From: Holophagales bacterium
GTDB taxonomy: Bacteria; Acidobacteriota; Thermoanaerobaculia; UBA5066
NCBI GenBank assembly: GCA_016714815.1
Contig: JADKBZ010000018.1
Coordinates: forward strand, 1 to 64,000
Length of the DNA stretch: 64,000 bases
Reading direction: 5' to 3'
Of this stretch, positions 52,326-60,349 are shown one piece after another. The notes below the pieces were generated by a model, which was not told the origin of the DNA, did no database searches, and was given only the letters and a program-made list of their open reading frames with translations. Position numbers and translations under genes: made by a program. Numbering within the stretch: position 1 is the first letter of the stretch; each line of letters begins with the position of its first letter.

Positions 52326-53318
52326 ATGGATCTCTCCACAACCTACCTCGGACTCAAGCTCCCCCACCCGATCATGCCGGGCGCTTCGCCGATGGTCGAC
52401 AAGATCGACCTCGTGAAGCGGATGGAGGACGCCGGCGCGGCCGCCATCGTCATGCACTCCCTCTTCGAGGAGCAGCTCATGAGGGAGGAGCTCGCCACCT
52501 ACCACCACATCGACGTCCACGCCGACTCGTTCGCCGAGGCGATGACCTACCTGCCCCGCCCCGACGAGTTCAACCTCGGGCCGGACCAGTACCTCGAGCA
52601 GCTCGTGCGGATCAAGCAGTCGGTCGAGCTGCCGGTCATCGCGTCCCTCAACGGCTTCACGTCCGGCGGCTGGATCCGCTACGCCAAGCTGATGCAGGAC
52701 GCGGGCGCGAACGCCATCGAGCTGAACGTCTACTACCTCGCCACGAAGGCCGACGAGACCGGCGACGAGGTCGAGCAGCGGACCATCGACATCCTGAAGG
52801 CGGTCAAGCAGGCCGTCTCGATCCCCGTCGCCATCAAGCTCTCCCCCTTCTTTTCCTCGATGGCGAATATGGCCAAGCGCCTCGACGACGCCGGCGCCGA
52901 CGGCCTGGTCCTCTTCAACCGCTTCTACCAGCCCGACATCGACGTCGAGAGCCTCGAGGTCGAGCCGACCCTCCGTCTCTCCGACTCGTCCGAGCTGAAC
53001 CTGCGCCTCCGCTGGCTCGCCGTCGTCTCCGGCCACGTCCGCGCCTCCCTCGCCGTCTCGGGCGGCGTCCACACCCACCTCGACGCGGTGAAAGCGGTCA
53101 TGACCGGCGCCCACGCGGTGCAGGTCGTTTCCGGCATCCTCCAGCAAGGGCCCGACGTCATCCGCCGCATCCGCGAAGGGATGACCCAGTGGCTCGAAGA
53201 GCACGAGTACGACTCCCTCGAGCAGATGCGCGGCTCGATGAACCTCCTCCGCTGCCCCGACGCCTCGATGTTCGAGCGCGCCAACTACATCCGGATCCTC
53301 CAGGGCTACAAGGTCTGA
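52326..53318 (+). CDS. Dihydroorotate dehydrogenase-like flavoprotein
   Basis: The 330-residue TIM-barrel protein has the DHOD layout: MDLSTTYLGLKLPHPIMPGASP, then ASLNGFTSGGW, NAIELNVYY in the substrate region, PVAIKLSPFF with the conserved Lys, and AVSGGVHTHLDAVKAVMTGAHAVQVVS for FMN phosphate. It starts 18 bases after the PFOR stop and before a terminator, so it belongs to the same operon. DHOD-like proteins of this kind sit beside PFOR genes in various bacteria and may not act in pyrimidine synthesis. A role as a partner flavoprotein in ferredoxin-linked redox is possible but unproven. Confidence 0.82.
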   Translation: MDLSTTYLGLKLPHPIMPGASPMVDKIDLVKRMEDAGAAAIVMHSLFEEQLMREELATYHHIDVHADSFAEAMTYLPRPDEFNLGPDQYLEQLVRIKQSVELPVIASLNGFTSGGWIRYAKLMQDAGANAIELNVYYLATKADETGDEVEQRTIDILKAVKQAVSIPVAIKLSPFFSSMANMAKRLDDAGADGLVLFNRFYQPDIDVESLEVEPTLRLSDSSELNLRLRWLAVVSGHVRASLAVSGGVHTHLDAVKAVMTGAHAVQVVSGILQQGPDVIRRIREGMTQWLEEHEYDSLEQMRGSMNLLRCPDASMFERANYIRILQGYKV

Positions 53319-53347
53319 AGCCCCGGTCTCCCGGCAGAGAAACCCTC

Positions 53348-53371
53348 GGGGGCGGCCTTCGGGCCGCCCCC
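53348..53371 (+). terminator. Intrinsic terminator after the PFOR/DHOD-like operon
   Basis: GGGGGCGGCC-TTCG-GGCCGCCCCC is a perfect 10-bp stem with a stable TTCG loop, followed by GTTTTCGTTT. It begins 30 bases after the DHOD-like gene stop. Confidence 0.9.
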
Positions 53372-53769
53372 GTTTTCGTTTCGTGACCACGTTGACCCTT
53401 CGCCGGGACGAACCATGAAGCAAGGCGAAGAAGAACATGGGAGCGACGGGGAACCGGGGAGATCGGGAAACCAGGGAACCAGGGAACCGGGGAGACCGGG
53501 GTCCGGGCATTCCATTCCATCGTGCCGCACGAGTCGCGGAGGGGAGGGGCGTCCCACGGCGAGCCCTGCGCGCGCGCGACCCGCATCGGCCCCGCTCCGC
53601 GGGCCGCCGGGGCGAGCGCAAACTCCTCGCTTCGCTCGTCGGACACGTGCGCTCGCCTGATCCGGCGGCCTGCTCGCGGAACCGTGCGGGGCCCCGCGCG
53701 TGCTCGGACGCTCGCTCGCGGGACACCCCTCCCCCCCGCTCAGATCCCCGGCAAGTCGAGTCGGAAAAC

Positions 53770-53830
53770 GGGGTCAGGTCTTGATTTTCTAGTATAGCAA
53801 ACGCAGAGTGTCGAGCGTAGACAAGACCCC
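53770..53830. repeat. REP-like inverted repeat, possible trace of a RAYT/IS200-type element
   Basis: GGGGTCAGGTCTTG at 53770 faces CAAGACCCC ending at 53830, separated by ~38 bases of unusually A+T-rich sequence (ATTTTCTAGTATAGCAAA). From memory, similar GGGGTCAGGTCTTGA ends occur next to REP-associated tyrosine transposases in several phyla. No transposase gene is present. Confidence 0.35.
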
Positions 53831-54108
53831 TTGGGGTGGCCTCCCTTCGGATCGCTGAAGCGCGCCGGCCGCGGGAGGGGCGGGGCGTCCCGCGAGCCGC
53901 CCCCGAGCACCGCCGGGGACCCGCTCGAGCTCGCGAGGACCGGGCGGGGATCAGGCCCGCGCGCTGTTTGAGCGAAGCGAGTTCGCGCGGGCCCCCCGCC
54001 CGGCCGCAGCGAGCTCGGAAGCGGGTCGGCGGCGCGCAGCAGGCGGCCGCGGGATGCACCGCCCCGCACGCGGCCCCCTGCCGGAGCGACTGGACGGTGA
54101 AGCTGCCT

Positions 54109-54164
54109 CTCTCGGTCTCTCGGTCTCTCGGTCTCTCGGTCTCTCGGTCTCTCGGTCTCTCGGT
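54109..54164 (+). repeat. Seven perfect copies of an 8-bp repeat (CTCTCGGT)
   Basis: Seven uninterrupted CTCTCGGT units lie 88 bases upstream of the GGDEF-protein ATG. The frame of that gene is open upstream through the repeat to 54054. Eight bases per unit means each gain or loss would change frame, the arrangement used in phase variation. Confidence 0.9.
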
Positions 54165-54251
54165 CCCCCGCCTCTCCCCGTCCCCGTCCCGGCCCCCCGT
54201 CCCCCTCCCCGACCCGGGCGAGAAGCCTTCGAACGGAAGCCCCACAGTAGA

Positions 54252-55109
54252 ATGCCGCGGTTGGCCGCCTTCCAGTCCCTCGAGCGACCCGCGGTGCTGC
54301 TCCTCGGCGTGCTGGGCGTCGTCGCCGTGGGCGCCGTGGACTACGCGACGGGCGGTGAGCTCCTTCTCTACATTCTCTACTTCGTCCCGGTGAGCTTCGT
54401 CTCGTGGCGCCTCGGGAAACGACCCGGAATCGCCATCGCCGTCCTCTCCGCGGCGACTTCGCTGTTCTCCGGCTCGCTCACGGGAACGGACCGCGCGGGG
54501 CTGCTCGCGTTCGTCTGGAACGGCTGCGTCCACCTCGTGGGCTTCCTCGTCGTGGCGCTGCTCGTGGCGGAACGCCACGAAACGCTCGACAGGGAACGGG
54601 ACCTCGCAAGGACCGACGCCCTCACCGGACTCGCGAACGGGACGGCCTTCCGCGAACGCGCGACCCTGGAAGTGGCGCGCACGCGCCGCTGGCGCCGGCC
54701 GCTGACCCTGGCCTACGTGGACCTGGACGACTTCAAGGCCGTCAATGCCGAATTCGGTCCGGCCGTCGGGGACGAGGTGCTCCGGACGGTCGCCGTGGCG
54801 CTTCGATCCGCCATCCGCTCGACCGACCTGGCGGCCCGTATCGAAGGGGACAAGTTCACGCTGCTCTTTCCCGAGACGGACAAGAGCGGTGCGAAGGTGG
54901 TCCTGGAGTCGGTCCTGGGCCGGCTGCATCAGGACCTCACCCGGGCCGGCTGGCCGGTCACGGCGAGCATCGGCTCCGTCACCACCATCGAGGCCACGAG
55001 CCCCGAATCGCTCCTCCGGCAGGCCGACCAGGTGCTCTACGAGGTCAAGAAGACCGGAAAAGCCGCCGTTCGCGCCGCCGAGGCCGGCGACGCGAACAAG
55101 GCGACCTGA
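54252..55109 (+). CDS. Membrane GGDEF-domain protein with a degenerate signature (EGDKF)
   Basis: The 285-residue protein has four or five helices in the first ~107 residues (VLLLGVLGVVAVGAVDYA, LLLYILYFVPVSFV, LLAFVWNGCVHLVGFLVVALLV), like small MASE-type sensors. A diguanylate-cyclase domain follows (ARTDALTGLANGTAF, YVDLDDFKAVNAEFG). The GGDEF loop at 198-202 is EGDKF, replacing the first Gly and the catalytic Glu, so activity is doubtful. There is no obvious RxxD inhibitory site. ATG 54252 gives a compact protein; the frame extends upstream through an 8-bp repeat array. It may be an enzymatically dead sensor. A TAGAAT just before the ATG recalls -10 elements elsewhere here. Confidence 0.75.
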   Translation: MPRLAAFQSLERPAVLLLGVLGVVAVGAVDYATGGELLLYILYFVPVSFVSWRLGKRPGIAIAVLSAATSLFSGSLTGTDRAGLLAFVWNGCVHLVGFLVVALLVAERHETLDRERDLARTDALTGLANGTAFRERATLEVARTRRWRRPLTLAYVDLDDFKAVNAEFGPAVGDEVLRTVAVALRSAIRSTDLAARIEGDKFTLLFPETDKSGAKVVLESVLGRLHQDLTRAGWPVTASIGSVTTIEATSPESLLRQADQVLYEVKKTGKAAVRAAEAGDANKAT

Positions 55110-55121
55110 CCCCCGCCCCGG

Positions 55122-56483
55122 TCAGCCCTGCGGCGTGGCCGGGCGCGCGGCTCGCCTCTCCGCGGCGCCGAGAAGATCCCGCGCGTGGTCGGCGAAGGGC
55201 GACGCGGGGGCCCGTTCGAGAAGGTAGCGGTAGACCCGGATCGCTTCGAGCGGCTCCTTCGCTTTCTCCAGGTGGTGCTCGGCGACGCGCAGAAGCCCCT
55301 TGAACGCCTTCGGGTCCGTCGGCTCCGTGTCGAGGGCCTGGGAGAAGGTCCAGGCGGCGGCGGCGACGTCCCCGTCGCGCAGGAGCTGATCGGCGAGGAG
55401 GTCGAGCTCCGTCCGGTCGAGTCCGAGCTCGGGAAGGCGGTCCAGGTGACGGCGGTACATCTCCGCCGCGAGCTTCGGTTCCTTCTTCGCGAGGCCGGCT
55501 GGAATCGCCTCCCTCGCCGCTTCCAGCGCCCCTTCTAGATCTCCCGCCGACAGCCGCGACCGCCAAGCGGCGTGGAGCTGCTTCGGATCCGCGAACACCG
55601 GCGCGGGCGATTCGAACCCCGGGGCCGCCGTGTGAACCGGGACGGGCGCCGCCGGCGCCGCCGCCGCCGCATACGCCTCGGCGGGAGGCGCGACGGCGAA
55701 GCTCTCCGAAACCTCTCCCTCCTCCACGACGCTGGCGGCCGCGTAGGCCCCGCAGAGCTTTCCCTGGAGGGACAGGACCATCCCGACGGCGTAGATGAAG
55801 AACGGAATGGTCCCGGTCAGGGCGCCCTTGGGGTTGAGGGGAACGAGCGCGACGAGGAGCGGGAAGAAGACGACGAGGACGGAGACGGGCGGACCGTACG
55901 TCCCGGCGATGGCGACGAACAGCTCTCCGAACCGTCCGGAGAACAGCTCCCGCCAGAGCCCGGGGGAGAAGAGGTCCCCGAACCCGGGTGCAGCCGCGGC
56001 GACGGCGACGAAGGCGAACGAAAGGACCATCCCCAGGCCGGCCCAGATCGCCAGAAGGATCGGGATCCGGGGCACCCCGAGGAGAGCGAGCCCCATGCCC
56101 GGGAAGCCTGCCGGCGCCTGCGGCTCGCCCTTCAGGAAAGCCCAGGCGACGAACGGAATCGCCCAGAGGACCCAGAGGAAGAGAAGCCGGACCGCCACCA
56201 GGACCGTCCCGGACCACGGTCCCGCCGATTCGGAGAAGAGCCCGCCCTCGCTGTCGCCGGCAATGCCCAGCTGGGCGAAACGGGATACGAAGAGGAGGAC
56301 CGTCACCCCCCAGACGACGGAAACGGCCGAGGCGGCTGCGGCCGAGCGCGGCCCGCTCGAGCTGACGAGCAGGAGGAGTCCTGCCGGCAGCACGGCGAGG
56401 AGCCCGGTGAAGAACGACACGATGGAGAACGAGTCGAGGACGATGCCCCCCGAGACCCGCGAAAAGACGGTGCGGCCACCCAT
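55122..56483 (-). CDS. Membrane protein with C-terminal tetratricopeptide-like repeats
   Basis: The 453-residue protein starts at 56483 with AGGAGG at proper spacing. Residues ~15-260 contain about six hydrophobic helices (SFFTGLLAVLPAGLLLLV, VWGVTVLLFVSRF, IPILLAIWAGLGMVLSFAFVAVA, VLVVFFPLLVALVPL, IPFFIYAVGMVLSL). An Ala/Pro-rich linker (~275-320) follows. The C-terminal ~130 residues hold alpha-helical TPR-like repeats (EPKLAAEMYRRHLDRLPE, DPKAFKGLLRVAEHHLEKAKE). I do not recognise the membrane part; a rhomboid-type catalytic motif is not evident. TPRs suggest a scaffold role in the cytoplasm. It is convergent with the GGDEF gene and divergent from DUF2911. Confidence 0.65.
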   Translation of the reverse strand: MGGRTVFSRVSGGIVLDSFSIVSFFTGLLAVLPAGLLLLVSSSGPRSAAAASAVSVVWGVTVLLFVSRFAQLGIAGDSEGGLFSESAGPWSGTVLVAVRLLFLWVLWAIPFVAWAFLKGEPQAPAGFPGMGLALLGVPRIPILLAIWAGLGMVLSFAFVAVAAAAPGFGDLFSPGLWRELFSGRFGELFVAIAGTYGPPVSVLVVFFPLLVALVPLNPKGALTGTIPFFIYAVGMVLSLQGKLCGAYAAASVVEEGEVSESFAVAPPAEAYAAAAAPAAPVPVHTAAPGFESPAPVFADPKQLHAAWRSRLSAGDLEGALEAAREAIPAGLAKKEPKLAAEMYRRHLDRLPELGLDRTELDLLADQLLRDGDVAAAAWTFSQALDTEPTDPKAFKGLLRVAEHHLEKAKEPLEAIRVYRYLLERAPASPFADHARDLLGAAERRAARPATPQG

Positions 56484-56664
56484 GGAACCTCCTGCCCCGT
56501 GCGAGGGGCCCGGGACCGTGCCGGATTGGTGCCGCCATTCTAGTGCGGCGGGGGGAAGGCCAGGCAGCCGCCGGACGCCGGAACCGCGCACGCGTCGACG
56601 TCCTCTGCTATAAATCCCGCGTCTTGAAGACCTGTCGCAAGGACCCCGAGAAGGAGAGATCCCG

Positions 56665-57505
56665 ATGAAGCTCCGTTTCCCCCTCGTCCTCGCCGCCGCC
56701 GCCCTCGCCGCGCCGGCCCTCGCCCAGTTCGAAGCCCCTGCTCCCAGCCCGAAGGCGACCCTGACGCAGCGGGTCGGCCTGACCGACGTGACCATTTCCT
56801 ACAGCCGCCCGAGCGTGAAGGGGCGCGTCATCTGGGGCGAGCTCGTCCCCATGGACAAGCCGTGGCGGACCGGCGCCAACGCCGCGACGACGATCACCTT
56901 CTCCGACGACGTCACCGTCGAAGGGCAGAAGCTCGCCGCCGGGACCTACTCCATCGTGACGATCCCCGGCAAGGCCGAGTGGACCGTCATCTTCAACACC
57001 GACACGAAGCTCTGGTGGGAGACCGAGTACGACCAGGCGAAGGACTCCCTCCGCGTGAAGGCGAAGCCGCAGGCCTCCGAGATGACGGAGACGTTCTCCA
57101 TCGGTTTCCCTTCGGTCGGCTCGACGAACGCGGTCCTCGAGATCGCGTGGGAGAAGGTCCGCGTCCCGGTAACGATCGGCGTCGACGCCGACGCGAAGAT
57201 GCGCAAGTCGATCGCCGCCGCCGAAGCGGCCTCCTGGCAGGCGCCGATGATGGCCGCCCGCTACTGGTTCGACCAGAAGACGAACCGCGAGGAGGCCTGG
57301 AAGCTTCTCGAGAAGTCGATCGCCACGAACCGCAACTACGCGAACGTCTTCCCGCAAGGCCCGCGTCCTGGCCGACGAGGGCAAGCTCGCCGAAGCCGTG
57401 AAGGCCGGCGAGGAGGCGCTCGCCCTCGCCAAGGCCGACCCCTCCAAGCCGAACGTGACCGCGTTCGAGAAGACGGTCGGCGAGTGGAAGGCGAAGGCGA
57501 AGTAG
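56665..57505 (+). CDS. DUF2911 secreted protein, one apparent frameshift
   Basis: A signal peptide (FPLVLAAAALAAPALA) leads into the DUF2911 domain: VTISYSRPSVKGRVIWG, PWRTGANAATTITFS, GTYSIVTIPGK and KLWWETEYDQ. A helical C-terminal part with TPR-like character follows. One base appears inserted near 57350, after TNRNYANV; the true end then reads ARVLADEGKLAEAVKAGEEAL and stops at 57505. Without repair the frame runs into Arg-rich sequence past the terminator. DUF2911 proteins are periplasmic or surface proteins of unknown function, frequent in Acidobacteria and Bacteroidetes. GGAGAGA lies upstream of the ATG. Confidence 0.82.
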
Positions 57506-57531
57506 AAGCTCTGGTTATCGACCGGGCAGGA

Positions 57532-57555
57532 AACGCGGGCCGCGAGGCCCGCGTT
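57532..57555 (+). terminator. Intrinsic terminator after the DUF2911 gene
   Basis: AACGCGGGCC-GCGA-GGCCCGCGTT forms a 10-bp stem with a GCGA tetraloop followed by TTCGTT. It begins 27 bases after the repaired stop at 57505, which supports that stop as the true gene end. Confidence 0.8.
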
Positions 57556-57598
57556 TTCGTTGCCGCCGCGTCCGTGTAGAGTCTCGCCTGCACAGGCG

Positions 57599-60349
57599 AT
57601 GCGCGAAGAGACCGAGAACGTCCCGGAACCGGGGCCGCGGGCCTCCGCGGTGAGGCTCTTCGCGCCCGGGACCGAGATCGGCAGGCGTTACGAGATTCGG
57701 TCCGTCCTCGGCACGGGGGGCTCCGCTTCGGTCTACGCGGCCTGGGACCGGGACCTCAAGCGCCTCGTCGCCCTCAAGGCGCTGCGCGCCGACCGGATGT
57801 CGGACTCGGCCTTGAAGCGCTTCCGGCGCGAGGTCGCCGTCGCGCGCGATGCCGACAGCCCGCGCCTCGTCCGGGTCTACGACGTTGGGGAGGCGGGCGA
57901 GACCGTCTTTCTCACGATGGAGCTCGTCGAAGGGCACTCGCTCAGGGGCCGTCTCGGCGCCGGGCCGCTCGAGACCGCCGAAGCCCTCCGGATCGCCGCG
58001 GAGGTTCTGCGCGCCCTCGCCGACCTCCACCGCCTCGGCATCGTCCACCGCGACGTCAAGCCGGGGAACATCCTCCTCGGCCGCGACGGCCTCGTGAAGC
58101 TGGCCGACTTCGGCCTCGCCCGGCACTGGGACGGCGGGGACACGCGCGCCACCGAGACGGAGGGACTCGTCGGCACGATGGAGTATCTCGCCCCGGAACA
58201 GGCGCTCGGCAGGCCGGTCGACGCGCGAACCGACCTCTACGCCTTCGGCGTCGTCCTCTTCGAGCTGCTCTCCGGAGCCGTCCCGTTCGCCTCCGACAGC
58301 GTCCTCGGGAGCGTCGTCGCCCGGCTGCGTGAGGCGGCGCCGGATGTCCGGACGGTCCGACCGGGAGCGGCGCCGTGGCTCGCGGCCGTCGTCGCAAGGA
58401 CGCTGGAGAAGGACCCCGGGCAGCGGTACGCGAGTGCGGGCGACGTCCTCGCCGACCTCGAGTCGAAGCGGGCGCCGGCGGCCAGGTGGACCGGCGGACG
58501 AACCCGCCGGGCACTCATCGTCGCCGCAGTCGTGGGCGCGCTGGGCCTGGGCGGGGCCTTCTTCACCGTGAGAGGCCTGCCGGGCACGCAACGTGCCGCC
58601 CCGCAGCTGCGCGCCGATGGATCGTCGGGCATTCGGGCCGTCGGCGCTTCCGGCAAGGTCCTCTGGACGCGGGCCGACATCCTGGGGACCCGGACGATCG
58701 CGCTCGTGCGAACGGAGGGAGGGAAGCGCTTCCGCTTCGCGGCCGTGACCGAGCCGGAGGGCTTCGTCCCCGCAAACGACGAGACGCGTGCGATCTCCTT
58801 CCTCGATCCGTTCTCGGGCCGCGTGACGGAAAGGCACCGGCTCGTCAACGGGGCGCACCACTTCAGGGATTTCGCCGACCGGTACCGCGTGGGCCAGGTG
58901 ACCGCCGTCGACCTCGACGCCGACGGAAACGACGAGGTCGTCGCCGTCTTCCGCCACAACCCCTACTACCCCAGCTTCGCCGTCCTCTTCGAGCCGCTTT
59001 CCGGCTCGTCCCGCGTCGTCTTCGTCAGCTCCGGCCACGCGTCGCTGAGAGGAGCGTTCGACCTGGACGTGGATGGCCGGCGGGAGCTCGTCTTCGACGG
59101 CCCGAACAACAGGATGGGCTGGATGTTCGGGGTCGCCGCCATTCGGGTCCCGGCTCTCCCCTCGCCGGGCGAGGCGCCGGCCGACGCCGCACCCGCCGGC
59201 CCCGTCTCCTCTCCCGACACCCTCCGCGCCCAGACGACCCGCACGAACCTCCTCTGGTACGCCCTCGGACCCTCCGCCCTGGAATGGGAGTTCGCCCTCG
59301 CCTCTTTCGACCCCGCCTCGCGACTCCTGACCCTTCGGACGGCTTCGACGAGCAGGGTCCTGACGGCCGAGGGCTTCGCGCCGGGAGAGTCGGTGCAGAC
59401 CTCCACCTCGGAGAGGCAGGCCGCCCGGAACCGGGCCTACGGCCTCCTGCAAGAGACGAATCAGCGCGAGGAAACGGGCTTCCCCGCTGAGGCCCTCGAG
59501 CTCGCCCGCCAGGCGGTTGCGGAAGCGAAGGCCGCGGGAGACGGGCCCCTCGCCGAATGGGCGCGCCGCGTCGCCGGAAAAGTCGCGATCCTGGCCGGAC
59601 GCAGCACCGAGGGAGAGGCGGAGCTTTCGGCACTCCTCACGACGTCTGTGGCGGCTACGGACATCGCGTGGGAGATGGCGCGGGCGCTGCACCTCGCGGG
59701 CGAAACCGGCAGAAGCGCCCGCTGGTACGCCTGGGGCCTCTCGCGCGTCCGGGAGTCCCGGCCCGGCCGTGCGCCGTACGAGTTCCTCGAGGGGCAGCTC
59801 TTCGCCCTCGTCGAGGCGGAGCGGTGGGCCGAAGCCGATCAGGCGGTCGACCGGTTCGAAACGGCGTTCCCTTCCTTCCTCCAGACAGGTCTCTACAGAG
59901 AGTTCCTTCGGTGGCGCCGGGGCGAGCGACCCGACCTCCTCCCCACGACGACGGGAATCGGAGACGACTTCGGAAAATACTGGGCGCTCGAGGTCCGCCT
60001 CGCACTGGGGGAGTCCCTCGACACCCTCGTGCCCGACCTCGCGACGGAGCGGAAGGCGGCTTCGGACTCCGGTTCTCTCCTGCTTTCCCTCTCTTCCGAG
60101 ATCGAGGCGCGCCGCGGGCGTCTCGACGAGGCGCTGACCCAGGCGACGAAGGCGTGGAGCGAGGTTCGCGCGGCACGATCCCGTCAGCCGTGGGCCCGCG
60201 CCCACGCTCCGGTCGTCGCCGAGCGGCTCGCCCGGATCGCCGAGAAGGCGGGACGCCCGGACGTCGCCCGCGAGGCTCGGGCGGCGGTCCGGCCGAAGGC
60301 GCCGCCGCCCGTCCGCCCCGCGCCCTCTCCTCAGAGATCCGGCGTGTAG
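57599..60349 (+). CDS. Membrane serine/threonine protein kinase with a large extracytoplasmic sensor half
   Basis: The 916-residue protein begins with a Hanks-type kinase: Gly-rich loop GTGGSASV (38-45), Lys60, HRDVKPGN (150-157), DFG (170-172) and APE (198-200). One transmembrane helix lies at ~305-323. The outer half starts with a beta-rich part bearing Asp-rich FG-GAP-like turns (VDLDADGNDEV, FDLDVDGRRE) and ends in alpha-helical TPR-like repeats (LELARQAVAEAKA, GRLDEALTQATKAW). It would signal cell-surface or periplasmic conditions to cytoplasmic targets by phosphorylation. ATG 57599 is chosen because upstream codons are not kinase-like. Its 3' end overlaps the convergent HD-GYP gene by 19 bases. 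Confidence 0.88.
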   Translation: MREETENVPEPGPRASAVRLFAPGTEIGRRYEIRSVLGTGGSASVYAAWDRDLKRLVALKALRADRMSDSALKRFRREVAVARDADSPRLVRVYDVGEAGETVFLTMELVEGHSLRGRLGAGPLETAEALRIAAEVLRALADLHRLGIVHRDVKPGNILLGRDGLVKLADFGLARHWDGGDTRATETEGLVGTMEYLAPEQALGRPVDARTDLYAFGVVLFELLSGAVPFASDSVLGSVVARLREAAPDVRTVRPGAAPWLAAVVARTLEKDPGQRYASAGDVLADLESKRAPAARWTGGRTRRALIVAAVVGALGLGGAFFTVRGLPGTQRAAPQLRADGSSGIRAVGASGKVLWTRADILGTRTIALVRTEGGKRFRFAAVTEPEGFVPANDETRAISFLDPFSGRVTERHRLVNGAHHFRDFADRYRVGQVTAVDLDADGNDEVVAVFRHNPYYPSFAVLFEPLSGSSRVVFVSSGHASLRGAFDLDVDGRRELVFDGPNNRMGWMFGVAAIRVPALPSPGEAPADAAPAGPVSSPDTLRAQTTRTNLLWYALGPSALEWEFALASFDPASRLLTLRTASTSRVLTAEGFAPGESVQTSTSERQAARNRAYGLLQETNQREETGFPAEALELARQAVAEAKAAGDGPLAEWARRVAGKVAILAGRSTEGEAELSALLTTSVAATDIAWEMARALHLAGETGRSARWYAWGLSRVRESRPGRAPYEFLEGQLFALVEAERWAEADQAVDRFETAFPSFLQTGLYREFLRWRRGERPDLLPTTTGIGDDFGKYWALEVRLALGESLDTLVPDLATERKAASDSGSLLLSLSSEIEARRGRLDEALTQATKAWSEVRAARSRQPWARAHAPVVAERLARIAEKAGRPDVAREARAAVRPKAPPPVRPAPSPQRSGV

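Larger units (their letters stand above)
53372..54251. other. 880-bp gene-free stretch with degenerate repeats
   Basis: I see no credible gene here. Open frames are Arg/Pro/Ser-rich and match nothing. It holds a degenerate GGGAACC/GGGGAGACC-type purine-rich repeat at about 53448-53512, an inverted repeat at 53770-53830, and an 8-bp microsatellite at 54109-54164, all listed separately where clear. Base composition is less codon-like than its neighbours. It looks like repeat-laden intergenic DNA or a decayed insertion. Confidence 0.55.

Noticed and set aside
54054..54251. Upstream extension of the GGDEF protein through the 8-bp repeat
   Set aside because: The added residues are low-complexity and no ribosome-binding site precedes 54054; ATG 54252 begins at the membrane domain. 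Kept only as a phase-variation idea.
53406..54393. Several 80-180-codon frames in the gene-free stretch
   Set aside because: They are Arg/Pro/Ser-rich, overlap one another on both strands, run through simple repeats and lack ribosome-binding sites.
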